Source: Paenibacillus typhae
GTDB lineage: Bacteria; Bacillota; Bacilli; Paenibacillales; Paenibacillaceae
Length of the DNA: 64,000 nucleotides
Assembly (NCBI RefSeq): GCF_900099765.1
Contig: NZ_FNDX01000002.1
Location: forward strand, 186,001 to 250,000
Reading direction: 5' to 3'
Shown here: positions 35,726 through 44,549 of the stretch, piece by piece
Position numbering within the stretch: position 1 is the stretch's first letter
Layout: the number at the start of each line of letters is the position of its first letter
Translations under genes and position numbers: made by a program
The notes under the pieces: model-generated
What the model was told of the DNA's origin: nothing
What the model saw: the letters and a program-made list of their open reading frames with translations, nothing else
Database searches by the model: none

Positions 35726-36412
35726 GATTGACAATACTTTGCTGATCCAGGCTTTCGCTTCTGTCGCCCATGCGTTGTCCATTGCCTTATGCAGCCAGCC
35801 TGATGCTTCCTCACGTGATCCCTCAAACCTGTGCAGATCATTCTCCTGCAGCCAGTGACTGGTCGTTTCGAAGGAGGTGCTGTTCCAGCCGTTAACTTCC
35901 CCGTCTGCATTCAGCCGCGCCTTGACACCGGAGATCATTATATCTGCTGTACCCTGCAGCTCATTAAGCGCATTGTCAAAAGCCGTCTTCTGCTCCTTTG
36001 CCTTCATCTGGGCCAGTGAACGCAATTCACGAGTTTCAATACCCTCATTGCTGCGGATAATCTGAAGCAGGACTACCGCCTCCCTGCTGGTTAGGCCATT
36101 CTTGTACCGTTCTTCAAGCTCCATTGAGCTGCCTACAGCCCTGACAAAGGCCGGGAACCAATCCCGCGAGACCAGGACGGCTTTTTTGCGGATAAACTTG
36201 CCATATCCGGCCAACCCCTCCCCGGGGAACCTGGCCCGCCATGACCAGGGATCAAGCTCTGATCCGGTATGCCAGTTCTCGGCCTTGGTTAATCCGTTTA
36301 CCGAAGGATGTCCGGGAATCAGCTGGGCCAACGGCAATATTCCCAGCCTGTCCACTACCTTTGCCATTTCTTCATAGGTTGTTACAATACCTTGCTCCTC
36401 CATCCTGCCCAT
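35723..36412 (-). CDS. AlkZ-related protein (DNA glycosylase-like fold)
   Basis: A 229-residue protein. LTSREAVVLLQIIRSNEGIE and TRELRSLAQMKAKEQKTAFD suggest a winged-helix unit of the kind seen in AlkZ/YcaQ relatives. LDPWSWRARFPGEGLAGYGKFIRKKAVLV in the N-terminal half recalls the Trp/Arg-rich region of the same group. The protein is shorter than a full AlkZ glycosylase (about 400 residues), so it may be a partial relative without repair activity. GGGAG precedes the start. It follows a TetR gene on the same strand by 40 bases and may share its transcript. Confidence 0.5.
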   Translation of the reverse strand: MGRMEEQGIVTTYEEMAKVVDRLGILPLAQLIPGHPSVNGLTKAENWHTGSELDPWSWRARFPGEGLAGYGKFIRKKAVLVSRDWFPAFVRAVGSSMELEERYKNGLTSREAVVLLQIIRSNEGIETRELRSLAQMKAKEQKTAFDNALNELQGTADIMISGVKARLNADGEVNGWNSTSFETTSHWLQENDLHRFEGSREEASGWLHKAMDNAWATEAKAWISKVLSI

Positions 36413-36453
36413 CTCTCCCTTAGGTTAGATTTCATCCACCAGTCACGTACAGC

Positions 36454-37029
36454 TTAATCCCCGGTCCGCATGCAGCCGATTCCGGCAATATAAGAATCAA
36501 TCAGCCGGGTCAGGCTGTCCTCCAGATCCAGCGGCATCCCGAAGCCGCCCTTGTTCCTGAGTGCGGCGAAGCCATGCAGAATGCTTCTTAAGCCCCTGAC
36601 TGCGTGCAGTTCGCCAGTTCTACCCAGCTCGTAGCCGGACAGTACACTGATAATTAACTGCAAGGTCCTCGCACCGGCTTCTTCAAGCTCTGCATTCCCC
36701 TGCTCCGGAGCCTGCAGCGTCGTATCATACAGACCGGGGTGCTGCTGCGCAAACGTAACGTACGCTCTGCTAATAGCATGCACTGCCGCCTCCCCGCTGA
36801 CTCCCACTAATGAGGCTGACATTACAGCATAGAGCTGCTCCAGCCCGAATACAGCCAGCAGTGTACGCAGCTCCTTGAGCCCGTTAACATGATTATACAG
36901 GGACGGGGAACGCACGCCCAGCCTGGCGGCCAGCTGGGCGAGAGTCACCCCCTCCATCCCGAGCTCATCAGCTAGTTCTGCAGCTGCAAGCACCAGGGTC
37001 TGTTTATCTAAACCGGCTCTGGGTGACAT
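36454..37029 (-). CDS. TetR family regulator with WHG-type C-terminal domain
   Basis: A 191-residue repressor. The N-terminal helix-turn-helix is ELADELGMEGVTLAQLAARL then VRSPSLYNHVNG (about residues 17-50). The C-terminal region (RAYVTFAQQHPGLYDTTLQA and RSILHGFAALRNKGGFG) matches the WHG group. Its start directly follows the stop of the MBL-fold gene, so the two are cotranscribed. Two perfect inverted repeats sit on the promoter of this operon (37768-37809), which strongly suggests autorepression. The inducer is unknown. Confidence 0.85.
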   Translation of the reverse strand: MSPRAGLDKQTLVLAAAELADELGMEGVTLAQLAARLGVRSPSLYNHVNGLKELRTLLAVFGLEQLYAVMSASLVGVSGEAAVHAISRAYVTFAQQHPGLYDTTLQAPEQGNAELEEAGARTLQLIISVLSGYELGRTGELHAVRGLRSILHGFAALRNKGGFGMPLDLEDSLTRLIDSYIAGIGCMRTGD

Positions 37030-37749
37030 TTAACGGCCTCCTTTATTCAATGATTGCTGCGCTTGCCGGATCGCCTGCTTCATCGCCTGTACAGGTTCTG
37101 TCAGCAGATTGCCATGACCTGCCGCGAGCACAGCCGGGGATAGCTCTGCAAGCTCAATGGCGCTTGCCAGTGCCAATTCTTTATGCCAGGTAGCCATGGC
37201 CGGAAAAGGAAACGACGGAACTATCGTTCCCGCTACAGCTGTAGCGCGGAAAGTCTGATACGCATCTCCCGCAAACAGAGCTTTGCTGCGCTGGTCCAAA
37301 AAGGACATTGATCCCGGTGTATGTCCAGGTGTGCTATAGGCCTGCAGGGAGCCAATGAGGTCACCTTCCTGCAGCAGGACATCAGGCACTGTCGTAATAT
37401 TCTTGGGTACTGAACCTTTCAGGGGCATCTGCGGCTCATCCGCCCTTAATGTCCGATTCCCTCTTAACAGATCAGCGTCCCGCTCTGAGATGTAGACTTT
37501 GGCCGCCGGAAGCTGCTTCTTCAGCTCATCCAGCGCACCCACATGATCACCATGGGCATGAGTCAGCACTATACGTGTAATCGGCTTCTGCAGCCCGGCA
37601 GCAGCACTCATAATTCCTTTGTAACTGAATGGCATCGCCGCATCAATAAGGGTCAGCTCGTTGTCCTCAATAACAATATAACAATTAACGGGAAAAAGCT
37701 TCGGAAACCAGGTAAGCTGCAGTAAATTTCCTGTTTGAATAACTCTCAT
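37030..37749 (-). CDS. MBL-fold metallo-hydrolase
   Basis: A 239-residue hydrolase. The metal-binding motif is VLTHAHGDHVGALDEL (H-x-H-x-D-H, near residues 80-95). TPGHTPGSMSFLD (third metal His) and LFAGDAYQ follow, and AAGHG supplies the last His. This is a general metallo-beta-lactamase fold of the glyoxalase II/lactonase type, with no signal peptide. It is first in the operon with the TetR gene and is likely the regulated enzyme. Whether it acts on a drug, lactone or thioester is not visible. Confidence 0.85.
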   Translation of the reverse strand: MRVIQTGNLLQLTWFPKLFPVNCYIVIEDNELTLIDAAMPFSYKGIMSAAAGLQKPITRIVLTHAHGDHVGALDELKKQLPAAKVYISERDADLLRGNRTLRADEPQMPLKGSVPKNITTVPDVLLQEGDLIGSLQAYSTPGHTPGSMSFLDQRSKALFAGDAYQTFRATAVAGTIVPSFPFPAMATWHKELALASAIELAELSPAVLAAGHGNLLTEPVQAMKQAIRQAQQSLNKGGR

Positions 37750-37767
37750 GCGAATCGCCCCCGATAA

Positions 37768-37784
37768 AACTAATGATATTAGTT
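37768..37784 (-). promoter_or_regulatory. TetR-type operator O1
   Basis: AACTAATGATATTAGTT is a perfect inverted repeat of 7 bases around GAT. It lies just downstream of the -10 box, over the expected transcription start. Confidence 0.75.
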
Positions 37785-37786
37785 AT

Positions 37787-37815
37787 AATATAAACTAATA
37801 GTATTAGTTTTTCAA
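37787..37815 (-). promoter_or_regulatory. Promoter of the MBL-TetR operon
   Basis: On the minus strand TTGAAA (37815-37810), a 17-base spacer and TATATT (37792-37787) fit sigma-A well. The spacer is exactly operator O2 and the start region holds operator O1. Confidence 0.75.
37793..37809 (-). promoter_or_regulatory. TetR-type operator O2
   Basis: AACTAATAGTATTAGTT is a perfect inverted repeat of 7 bases around AGT, with the same arms as O1. It fills the space between the -35 and -10 boxes. Confidence 0.75.
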
Positions 37816-37833
37816 GTGTAATCATGCTGCAAA

Positions 37834-37862
37834 TAAAAAAAGCATCCCGAAGGATGCTTTCA
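37834..37862 (-). terminator. Terminator of the pst operon
   Basis: AAGCATCC and GGATGCTT form an 8-base stem with a 4-base loop, followed on the minus strand by TTTTTTTATT, directly after pstB. Confidence 0.85.
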
Positions 37863-37875
37863 TGCTTATTCACTA

Positions 37876-38649
37876 TCAGCCGAAACGGCCCATAATGTAC
37901 TCCTGGGTCATCTGGTTCTCCGGATTACTGAATACCTTCTCCGTCTTGTCATATTCAACGAGCGAACCAAGGTAGAAATAAGCAGTGTAATCCGAAATGC
38001 GGGCTGCCTGCTGCATGTTATGAGTAACAATAACGATCCGCAGGTCTTCCTTCAATTCTTTAATCAGCTCCTCAACCTTACCTGTTGATACAGGGTCAAG
38101 CGCGGAAGCCGGCTCATCCAGCAGAAGAATTTGCGGGTTAACAGACAACGCACGGGCAATGCACAGACGCTGCTGCTGTCCGCCTGACAGGGCAAGTGCG
38201 GAATCCTTCAGCCGATCCTTGACCTCATCCCACAGGGCGGCACGGCGCAGGCTGCTCTCCACAATTTCATCCAGAGCTGCTTTCCCCTTAACGCCGTGAT
38301 ATTTCGGGCCGAACGCAATGTTTTCGTAAATGGACTTATAGAACGGGTTCGGCTTCTGCCAGACCATACCGATTTTCTGGCGAAGCTTGATTACATCCGT
38401 CCCCTGTGCGTTAATGTCCACACCGTCAATCCAGATGCTGCCTTTGGTCGTTGAGCCGGAGATATCGTCATTCATCCGGTTCAGCGAACGGAGGAAGGTT
38501 GATTTACCGCAGCCCGACGGGCCAATCAGTGCTGTAACTGTTTTCTGGGCAAAAGGAAGGCTAATTCCCTTAACCGCTTCGTAAGTCCCGTAAAAAATAC
38601 TAAGGTTCTCTGTTTGAAATGATTCACGCACCGCTGCTGCTGTTCCCAT
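37876..38649 (-). CDS. pstB: Phosphate ABC transporter ATP-binding protein PstB
   Basis: A 257-residue ABC ATPase. Walker A is [20 protein letters not shown] (about residues 40-55), the signature is [16 protein letters not shown], Walker B is [13 protein letters not shown], and the switch His is in [13 protein letters not shown]. The start [20 protein letters not shown] and the ending QEYIMGRFG are typical PstB. It is last in the pstSCAB operon, 22 bases after pstA. It powers import of inorganic phosphate. A pstB2 duplicate, as in B. subtilis, is not present here. Confidence 0.96.
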   Translation of the reverse strand: MGTAAAVRESFQTENLSIFYGTYEAVKGISLPFAQKTVTALIGPSGCGKSTFLRSLNRMNDDISGSTTKGSIWIDGVDINAQGTDVIKLRQKIGMVWQKPNPFYKSIYENIAFGPKYHGVKGKAALDEIVESSLRRAALWDEVKDRLKDSALALSGGQQQRLCIARALSVNPQILLLDEPASALDPVSTGKVEELIKELKEDLRIVIVTHNMQQAARISDYTAYFYLGSLVEYDKTEKVFSNPENQMTQEYIMGRFG

Positions 38650-38671
38650 CTCTTACTCCTCCTGTTTATCC

Positions 38672-39568
38672 CTAATTTATTCTTTTGGATGCTGTCAGCT
38701 TGCGGTAAATAAATCTGCCGAAATAACGGGCCAGCAGGTTGAACAGCAATACCATGATTACGAGAACGGCTGAAGCTCCGGCTGCGATTTGGATAGCATC
38801 CGGCGCCAGACCCTCACTGTTGATTTTCCAGATGTGGACCGCCAGCGTTTCAGCCGGACGGAACGGATTGAGCGGTGAGCTTGTGTGCAGCGGATTCCAG
38901 TCCGAGAAGTTCAGACGCGGACTGCTCATCCCCGCTGTGAACATCAGCGCTGCCGCTTCACCGAAGACGCGGCCTGCGGACAGGATCGTTCCGGTAATGA
39001 TGGTAGGCAGGGCTACCGGAAGTAACACAGAGGTTACAATCTTCCACTTGGACAATCCAAGGGCAAATCCGGCTTCTTTCTGTGCCTTTGGTACTGTACG
39101 GAAAGCCTGCTCGGTAATCCGCACCATCAGCGGCAGATTGAAGAACGTCAGCGCGATGGCACCGGACAGCAAGGAGAATCCGAGATCAAAATAGTTGACA
39201 ATCAGCAACAGGCCGAACAGGCCGACAATGATCGACGGGAAGGACGACAGTACTTCCACAATCAGACGGATGAAGTTCGTAAGCTTGCCGGGACGGGCAT
39301 ATTCCGCCATGAAAATACCGGCGCCAAGGCCAAGCGGAATGGTAATGAGCAAGGTCAGTACCAGCAGGTAGAGAGAGTTAAACAACTGCGGGCCTACCCC
39401 GCCCCCTGCGCGGATCTTCTGCGGAGCCGAGGTCAGGAAATCCCAGCTGATATGATTAAGCCCGCGTACAAGGATGTATCCCAATAGTCCGATCAGGATC
39501 GCTACAATCAATAGTGCGAAAAATACGATAAGGGTCGTGGCAATTTTGTCTGCTGTCTTCGGCTTCAA
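38672..39568 (-). CDS. pstA: Phosphate ABC transporter permease PstA
   Basis: A 298-residue permease with six membrane helices. The EAA loop is AFRTVPKAQKEAGFALGLSK followed by VLLPVALPTIITG. The segments RVFGEAAALMFTAGMSS and FLTSAPQKIRAGGGVGPQLF are typical of PstA. Its ATG overlaps the pstC stop by four bases. It forms the phosphate channel with PstC. Confidence 0.95.
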   Translation of the reverse strand: MKPKTADKIATTLIVFFALLIVAILIGLLGYILVRGLNHISWDFLTSAPQKIRAGGGVGPQLFNSLYLLVLTLLITIPLGLGAGIFMAEYARPGKLTNFIRLIVEVLSSFPSIIVGLFGLLLIVNYFDLGFSLLSGAIALTFFNLPLMVRITEQAFRTVPKAQKEAGFALGLSKWKIVTSVLLPVALPTIITGTILSAGRVFGEAAALMFTAGMSSPRLNFSDWNPLHTSSPLNPFRPAETLAVHIWKINSEGLAPDAIQIAAGASAVLVIMVLLFNLLARYFGRFIYRKLTASKRIN

Positions 39569-40467
39569 ATCTTATTTCTCCTTTCGAGCATTCTTACGAG
39601 GAGGACGAATACGAACGTCATCAGCATAAGAACCAGCGCCATACTCCACAGCGCGTTATTAATCGTCGAGCCCATCGTTGTGTTCCCCATACTGAGTGTA
39701 ATGACACTGGTCAGCGTGGAGGCCGATTCAAAGAGCGAGCGCGGTACGAAAGGCGCGTTACCGATAACCATCTGAACAGCAAGAGCTTCACCGAACGCAC
39801 GGGCCATCCCCAGTACTACCCCGGTCATGATAGCCGGCATTGTAGTCGGGAGGATGACACGCGAGATCGTCTGCCAACGGGTGGCACCGAGCGCAAATGA
39901 GGATTCTTTCAAGTTTTGCGGCAAAGAAGCAAGCGCGTCTGCAGCCACGCTAGTAATCGTCGGCAGAATCATAACCGAAAGTACAAGCGCGCCTGCAGCA
40001 ACCCCGATGCCCTGGCCGGGAAATGTGTCACGCAGGAATGGAACGATAACGCTAAGACCTACAAAGCCGTATACAACTGACGGAATACCGGACAGCAGCT
40101 CGATTACCGGCTGCAGCAGCTTTTTTCCCCAGCCTGGAACAATTTCAGTCATGAACAGCGCAGCGCAGATGCTGAGAGGACTGGCGATCAGTGCAGCAAG
40201 TAAAGTAACCAGAAAGGAACCTGAGATAAATGGCAAAGCTCCGTAAGACGGTGTGTCTGCTTCAGGCGCCCATTTGGTGCCGAACAGGAAATCGGTTAAT
40301 TTCACCTCACCGCTGATGAAGTTGGCAATACCCTTGGACGCTACGAAATAGACCATTGAAACAATGATCACGATCAGGAGCAGTACGCAAAGGGACATAT
40401 ATATACGCCCAACCATGTCCTCAATATGATGTTTTTCGATCTTTTTTGTATTTGTTTTTCCCCGCAA
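39565..40467 (-). CDS. pstC: Phosphate ABC transporter permease PstC
   Basis: A 300-residue permease with a short basic tail and six membrane helices. FLFGTKWAPEADTPSYGALP and the EAA loop ASLPQNLKESSFALGATRWQ are typical of PstC, and GMARAFGEALAVQMVIGNAP follows. It lies between pstS and pstA, and a stem-loop in the 90-base gap separates it from pstS. AAGAGGGAG precedes the start. Confidence 0.95.
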   Translation of the reverse strand: MRGKTNTKKIEKHHIEDMVGRIYMSLCVLLLIVIIVSMVYFVASKGIANFISGEVKLTDFLFGTKWAPEADTPSYGALPFISGSFLVTLLAALIASPLSICAALFMTEIVPGWGKKLLQPVIELLSGIPSVVYGFVGLSVIVPFLRDTFPGQGIGVAAGALVLSVMILPTITSVAADALASLPQNLKESSFALGATRWQTISRVILPTTMPAIMTGVVLGMARAFGEALAVQMVIGNAPFVPRSLFESASTLTSVITLSMGNTTMGSTINNALWSMALVLMLMTFVFVLLVRMLERRNKI

Positions 40468-40484
40468 GATGCTCCCTCTTTCTA

Positions 40485-40525
40485 AAGTGAAAAGAGAGGC
40501 AGAAGAGTTCCGCCTCTAATCACTT
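40485..40525 (-). other. Stem-loop between pstS and pstC
   Basis: AAGTGA...AGAGGC pairs with GCCTCT...TCACTT. It probably stabilises pstS mRNA relative to the permease part of the operon. Confidence 0.55.
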
Positions 40526-40560
40526 GATCTAATGGATCTTATCCTGTGTTAAAGCTTTAT

Positions 40561-41502
40561 TTATTTCTTTGTTACGTTGCCGTCAACGTCGCGGGAAACC
40601 TGCATTGCAGAGGCAGGAATGTATCCCAGCTCAACCACATCACCGTTCTGTACTTCATCAGTCAGCATGTAATCGAGGAATGCTTTTACTACTTCATTCG
40701 GTTCACCGTTAGTGTACATGTGCTGGTAAGCCCATACCGGATAGTCTCCGCTCACAACGTTGTCTACAGATGGCTCAACACCGTCGTAGTTCAGTGTTTT
40801 TACAGTGTCGTCGAGGTAGGATAGCGCCAGGTAACCAATCGCTCCCGGAGTTTCGCCGATCATTTTCTTAACAGTACCGGAAGAATCCTCTTGTACGGAA
40901 CCTTGAAGGTCTTCTGTCTTAGTTCCCAGTGCAAAAGCTTCGAAGGTAGCACGTGTACCGGAGCTGCTAGGACGGTTGATGATCTGGATCGCCTGGTCAG
41001 CACCGCCAACTTCGCTCCAGTTCGTGATTTTACCGGTGAAAATATCAACCAGCTGCTGTTTGGTCAGGTTGTCTACACCTGCGTCCGGGTTAGATACTGC
41101 TGCAATAGCAACAACCGCTACCTGGTGGTCAACGAGTGCAGCTGCTTTTTCAGCATCGGCATCCTTCAATTTTTCTTCTGCAAATACGTCGGAGTTACCG
41201 ATATCTACCTGGCCTTCAGCAACCTGGGTAAGACCAGTACCGCTGCCGCCGCCTTGTACTTGAATATCAACGCCGCTGTTAGCATCCATGAAGCTTTCAG
41301 CCGCTTGTTCAACCAGTGGTTGTAATGCTGTGGAACCTGAGGCCAGGATCGATCCGCTTAATTCTGCACCGCTGCCGCTGTTTTCTGTAGGTGTGTTTGT
41401 CGCAGCTGCGTTATTGCCCCCGTTGTTGCTGTTGCCGCATGCCGAAAGTGCTACTACGCTTGTTAGTGCCAGAGCCATGATCCACGATTTTCTGAATTGC
41501 AT
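40561..41502 (-). CDS. pstS: Phosphate-binding lipoprotein PstS
   Basis: A 313-residue lipoprotein. The start at 41502 follows AGGAGG; longer readings add residues without a ribosome site. The signal peptide MQFRKSWIMALALTSVVALS ends at the lipobox LSAC. Phosphate-contact segments are visible: ILASGSTALQPLVEQAAESF, QGGGSGTGLTQVAEGQVDIG and INRPSSSGTRATFEAF. It binds phosphate outside the cell for PstCAB. The gene is divergent from a LysR regulator; the intergenic region has two inverted repeats. Confidence 0.95.
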   Translation of the reverse strand: MQFRKSWIMALALTSVVALSACGNSNNGGNNAAATNTPTENSGSGAELSGSILASGSTALQPLVEQAAESFMDANSGVDIQVQGGGSGTGLTQVAEGQVDIGNSDVFAEEKLKDADAEKAAALVDHQVAVVAIAAVSNPDAGVDNLTKQQLVDIFTGKITNWSEVGGADQAIQIINRPSSSGTRATFEAFALGTKTEDLQGSVQEDSSGTVKKMIGETPGAIGYLALSYLDDTVKTLNYDGVEPSVDNVVSGDYPVWAYQHMYTNGEPNEVVKAFLDYMLTDEVQNGDVVELGYIPASAMQVSRDVDGNVTKK

Positions 41503-41635
41503 TGATTTTGTTCCTCCTAAAGGTTGTTTGTGTCCATTGAATCTGCTTCTTACAAAACTCACTTTGGAAGCTTCCTCTATGTTTTCTCTCCGCTTTACTC
41601 TTCTTATTCTAGGGCTCGTTCGTTAGAGAAAAGTC

Positions 41636-41653
41636 TTCGTTTTGTAAAACGAA
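41636..41653. promoter_or_regulatory. 18-bp inverted repeat upstream of pstS
   Basis: TTCGTTTTGTAAAACGAA has 8-base perfect arms around GT. It lies just upstream of the expected -35 position for pstS (TAGAAT at 41611-41606 as -10), a usual place for an activator site. Confidence 0.45.
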
Positions 41654-41685
41654 AGATAAAAATACTAATAGAAAATGTATATTGT

Positions 41686-41702
41686 TATAGATATAATCTA
41701 TA
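41686..41702. promoter_or_regulatory. LysR-type site overlapping its own promoter
   Basis: TATAGATATAATCTATA is a perfect inverted repeat with 7-base arms. It contains TATAAT (41692-41697), the likely -10 box of the LysR gene, fitting autoregulation. Confidence 0.5.
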
Positions 41703-41749
41703 TTAGAGAGATAAACTAACATTTGAACACCATACAGCCGGAGGAAATC

Positions 41750-42646
41750 ATGAATATAACGAAACTGCAAATTGTAGTCCTGATTGAAAAATATAAAAAG
41801 GTTACAGATGTGGCCGCCGAACTCGGCTTGAAGCAGCCGACCGTCTCCTTTCATATGAAAAGCCTGGAGTCTGAGCTTGGCACCTCCCTTTTCCAATACC
41901 GCAGCGGACGCGTTCTCCTGACAGAGGCAGGCCGGGCGCTTTATCAGTATGCCGTACGTATCGTGTCGTTGGCCGTGGAAGCGGAACGCAGCCTGAAGCA
42001 GTTCTCTTCCCTCAATTCAGGCAATTTGGAGCTGGAAGCTTCCTATATACCCGGTACATATGTTTTACCAAAATTAGTGTCCCAATTCATAAATCTGCAT
42101 CCGGGTATTGATGCTGCACTCAGCGTACATAACGATAGTACAGTCAGGGAACGGCTGCGCAGCCGGGATATCCAGCTGGCGGTGCTTCATATGGCGGAGA
42201 ATGAAGATGAGTCCTTTCAGACGCAGGATATTAACGGGGATGACACTGTACTTATTTTTGCCCCAGACCATCCCTTCGCCCGGGAAGCCCAGCTTACCCC
42301 GGAGGGCATAGCCCTTGAACCATGGATTCAGCATGAACCGGCTTCCTATCTGTCCAAAGCTGCTGACAGCTGGGCACAATCCAATGCTGTTCGTCTGTGG
42401 AATCATGCGGTTGTGAATAATCCGGAAGCATATAAAAGGATGATTATTGAGGGCGGGTCGGTAGGCGTGTTCTCCTTGGCGGGAATCCGTTCAGAGCTGG
42501 CGCTTGGCAGCCTGTGCTGGGCACCGCTTCCGGGCATTGTGCCGGCAGCACGGTTTGCTTTTGCCTGGCGTAAGGATCATACACCGACCCCATTGCAGCA
42601 AGCTTTTATGGATACGGCTGCAGGCAAGGATTTACAGAATAATTAA
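41750..42646 (+). CDS. LysR family transcriptional regulator
   Basis: A 298-residue regulator. The N-terminal winged helix reads MNITKLQIVVLIEKYKKVTD then PTVSFHMKSLESELGTSLFQ (about residues 1-55). The rest is the two-lobed effector domain (GNLELEASYIPGTYVLPKLV). The ATG at 41750 follows GGAGG. It is divergent from pstS. LysR regulators often act on the divergent gene, so involvement in phosphate uptake is possible; PhoP would be the usual regulator instead. Confidence 0.88.
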   Translation: MNITKLQIVVLIEKYKKVTDVAAELGLKQPTVSFHMKSLESELGTSLFQYRSGRVLLTEAGRALYQYAVRIVSLAVEAERSLKQFSSLNSGNLELEASYIPGTYVLPKLVSQFINLHPGIDAALSVHNDSTVRERLRSRDIQLAVLHMAENEDESFQTQDINGDDTVLIFAPDHPFAREAQLTPEGIALEPWIQHEPASYLSKAADSWAQSNAVRLWNHAVVNNPEAYKRMIIEGGSVGVFSLAGIRSELALGSLCWAPLPGIVPAARFAFAWRKDHTPTPLQQAFMDTAAGKDLQNN

Positions 42647-42690
42647 TCGCATTAACCATTATAATTAATACCATTAACTTAATTGCAACA

Positions 42691-42745
42691 AAAAAGGAAC
42701 AAGCAGGCAGCACTTTCGAAGCACTGTCTGCTTGTTCCTTTTTTT
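42691..42745. terminator. Bidirectional terminator
   Basis: AAGGAACAAGCAGGCAG pairs with CTGTCTGCTTGTTCCTT around a TTTCGAA loop, with A and T runs on both sides. It separates the converging LysR and methyltransferase genes. Confidence 0.9.
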
Positions 42746-42749
42746 CATG

Positions 42750-43586
42750 CTATCTTTTTTCGGCCACCAGGGTAAAGGTTTTGGGAATGCCTTTGTCATA
42801 TACGTCAGAAGATAGATTAGGCTCTTCGACCAGTTCGCAAATGACGAGTCCGCTGCGTGCTGCTGCTGTTACCAGCTCACCCAATGTCCAGCGGCGCCAA
42901 TAGACAACGCTATGCTTGACCTCACTTCCGGGCTCATAGCCGGCAGACGGCAGGTATTTGGAGTAGGATACCTTCTTCTCCTCCAGTGTGGTGTCGAAAT
43001 AATCTCCGTCCACCTTATGCTTGCGCACTTTGGCGGTGGAGCCTTTTGAGGAAATAAGCTTGGTTGTGACGGGATGAAAATCACGCAGTATAAACCGGCC
43101 TCCAGAAGCAAGCAGCCTGTTGACCGTATCCATAAACGGTCCAAGATCGGTGAAATAATGGACAATCCCCATTTCGGCAAACACAATGTCGTATGAGCTG
43201 TTCAGCACTTCTTCTGGCAGCTTCAGCACATCGGACACAATATAATTCAGCTCCACGCCTGCTGCTTCCGCCAGTTCGGCTGCATATCTGGCATTTGCCT
43301 CTGAGAAGTCGGCTATACTAACCTCTGCTCCAAGCAGTCCCAGCGCTACACCTTTCATTCCGTTGGAGCCCATCAGATTCATGATTTTTTTACCGGCAAC
43401 CTCACCCAGATAAGGTTGAAGCGGAAACAGCCTGGCCTGTGGATTTTTCGCCAGCTTGGCTGCTGCTTCAGCCGGGTTCCCGAACCTGCTTGTCCAGGCA
43501 GCATAAGTATCCTCGTTCCATGTCTCTTCACTGGACGCAATCACAGTCTGCGGAACTTGATTTTCATTCGAATTATGGTCATTCAT
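42750..43586 (-). CDS. Class I SAM-dependent methyltransferase
   Basis: A protein of about 278 residues. Motif I is KIMNLMGSNGMKGVALGLLG then VSIADFS (a glycine-rich variant), followed by NYIVSDVLKLPEEVL and YDIVFAEMGIVHYFTDL (motifs II-IV). The C-terminal part (SVVYWRRWTLGELVTAAARS) is typical of small-molecule methyltransferases. I choose the ATG at 43586, after AAAGGGG; a start at 43610 is possible. The substrate is unknown. Confidence 0.8.
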   Translation of the reverse strand: MNDHNSNENQVPQTVIASSEETWNEDTYAAWTSRFGNPAEAAAKLAKNPQARLFPLQPYLGEVAGKKIMNLMGSNGMKGVALGLLGAEVSIADFSEANARYAAELAEAAGVELNYIVSDVLKLPEEVLNSSYDIVFAEMGIVHYFTDLGPFMDTVNRLLASGGRFILRDFHPVTTKLISSKGSTAKVRKHKVDGDYFDTTLEEKKVSYSKYLPSAGYEPGSEVKHSVVYWRRWTLGELVTAAARSGLVICELVEEPNLSSDVYDKGIPKTFTLVAEKR

Positions 43587-43634
43587 TACATTAAATACCC
43601 CTTTGATCAAATAAATTGGGTTGTCCGTGTATCA

Positions 43635-44549
43635 TTACGATGCCGTTTGCAGAGCTTCCGCAGCCGGCGTTGTTTTTTTACGCCCGGCATATAAATAGAC
43701 TGCCAGCCCCCCCATGACAAGAATCCCTCCGGCCCACTGCAGGCCGTTAAGCTTCTCCCCAAGCAGCAGAAAGGCCAGAATACTGGCGCCAACCGGCTCG
43801 CCGAGAATATTCATGGAGACTGTTGTAGCCGATACGTACTGCAGCAGCCAGTTAAACAGGATATGGCCGAATACGGTAGGCACTATAGCCAGAAGAACAA
43901 AAATGCCCCACTCCTTCGGCGGATAATCAAAGAAAGGTATTCCGGCAGCCAGATTATAAACGGCAAAAACAAAGGACGCCGAAATAAAAACGATCAGACT
44001 GTACAAATAAGACGGCATACGGGACACCAGACGCTGGCCAACCATCATATGTACCGAGACAGCAACCGTACCGCCGACCGACAGCAGATCACCTTTTATA
44101 TTATCAGCTGACAGGCCAATATCGCCCCAGCCGATGAATACCGTTCCGAATATGGCAATTCCCAGGCCAAGAATCGCTGATTTTGTGCTTTTTTCCTTAT
44201 ACAGTACATAAGAACCGATCATGATGAACACCGGCTCCAGCGCCATAATCATAGTTGAACTTGCTACAGAGGTGAACTTGAGTGAGCCCATCCACAGCAG
44301 AAAATGCAGTGCCAGCATGAAACCGGAGAAACCGAGCAGAAGCCAGTCTTTCTTTTTAAGCGCGAAGGCCGCTGCGCTGTATGGCCGGGCAAAGGGCAGC
44401 ATCAGCAGTGAGGTGAACAGCAGCCGGTACATCCCCTGTACGGAGGCCGGGGCAGAGGACCATTTGATAAAAATGGCGGAGAACGAGATGGCCACAATTC
44501 CGACCAGCATCAGCAGCGGAACCGGAACCGGAGGTTTTTTGATATTCAA
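43635..44549 (-). CDS. EamA/DMT superfamily transporter
   Basis: A 304-residue protein with ten membrane helices in two EamA halves (each about 140 residues). VGIVAISFSAIFIKWSSAPA at the start and NILGEPVGASILAFLLLGEK near the end are typical. I choose TTG at 44549, behind AAAGGAAG; an upstream in-frame TTG would include that site in the coding region. It probably exports amino acids or other metabolites. A structured leader at 44632-44677 precedes it. Confidence 0.82.
   Translation of the reverse strand: MNIKKPPVPVPLLMLVGIVAISFSAIFIKWSSAPASVQGMYRLLFTSLLMLPFARPYSAAAFALKKKDWLLLGFSGFMLALHFLLWMGSLKFTSVASSTMIMALEPVFIMIGSYVLYKEKSTKSAILGLGIAIFGTVFIGWGDIGLSADNIKGDLLSVGGTVAVSVHMMVGQRLVSRMPSYLYSLIVFISASFVFAVYNLAAGIPFFDYPPKEWGIFVLLAIVPTVFGHILFNWLLQYVSATTVSMNILGEPVGASILAFLLLGEKLNGLQWAGGILVMGGLAVYLYAGRKKTTPAAEALQTAS

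Noticed and set aside
41503-41750. A Pho box for pstS
   Set aside because: I looked for spaced TTAACA-like repeats and found only TTTACA once; no convincing tandem array.
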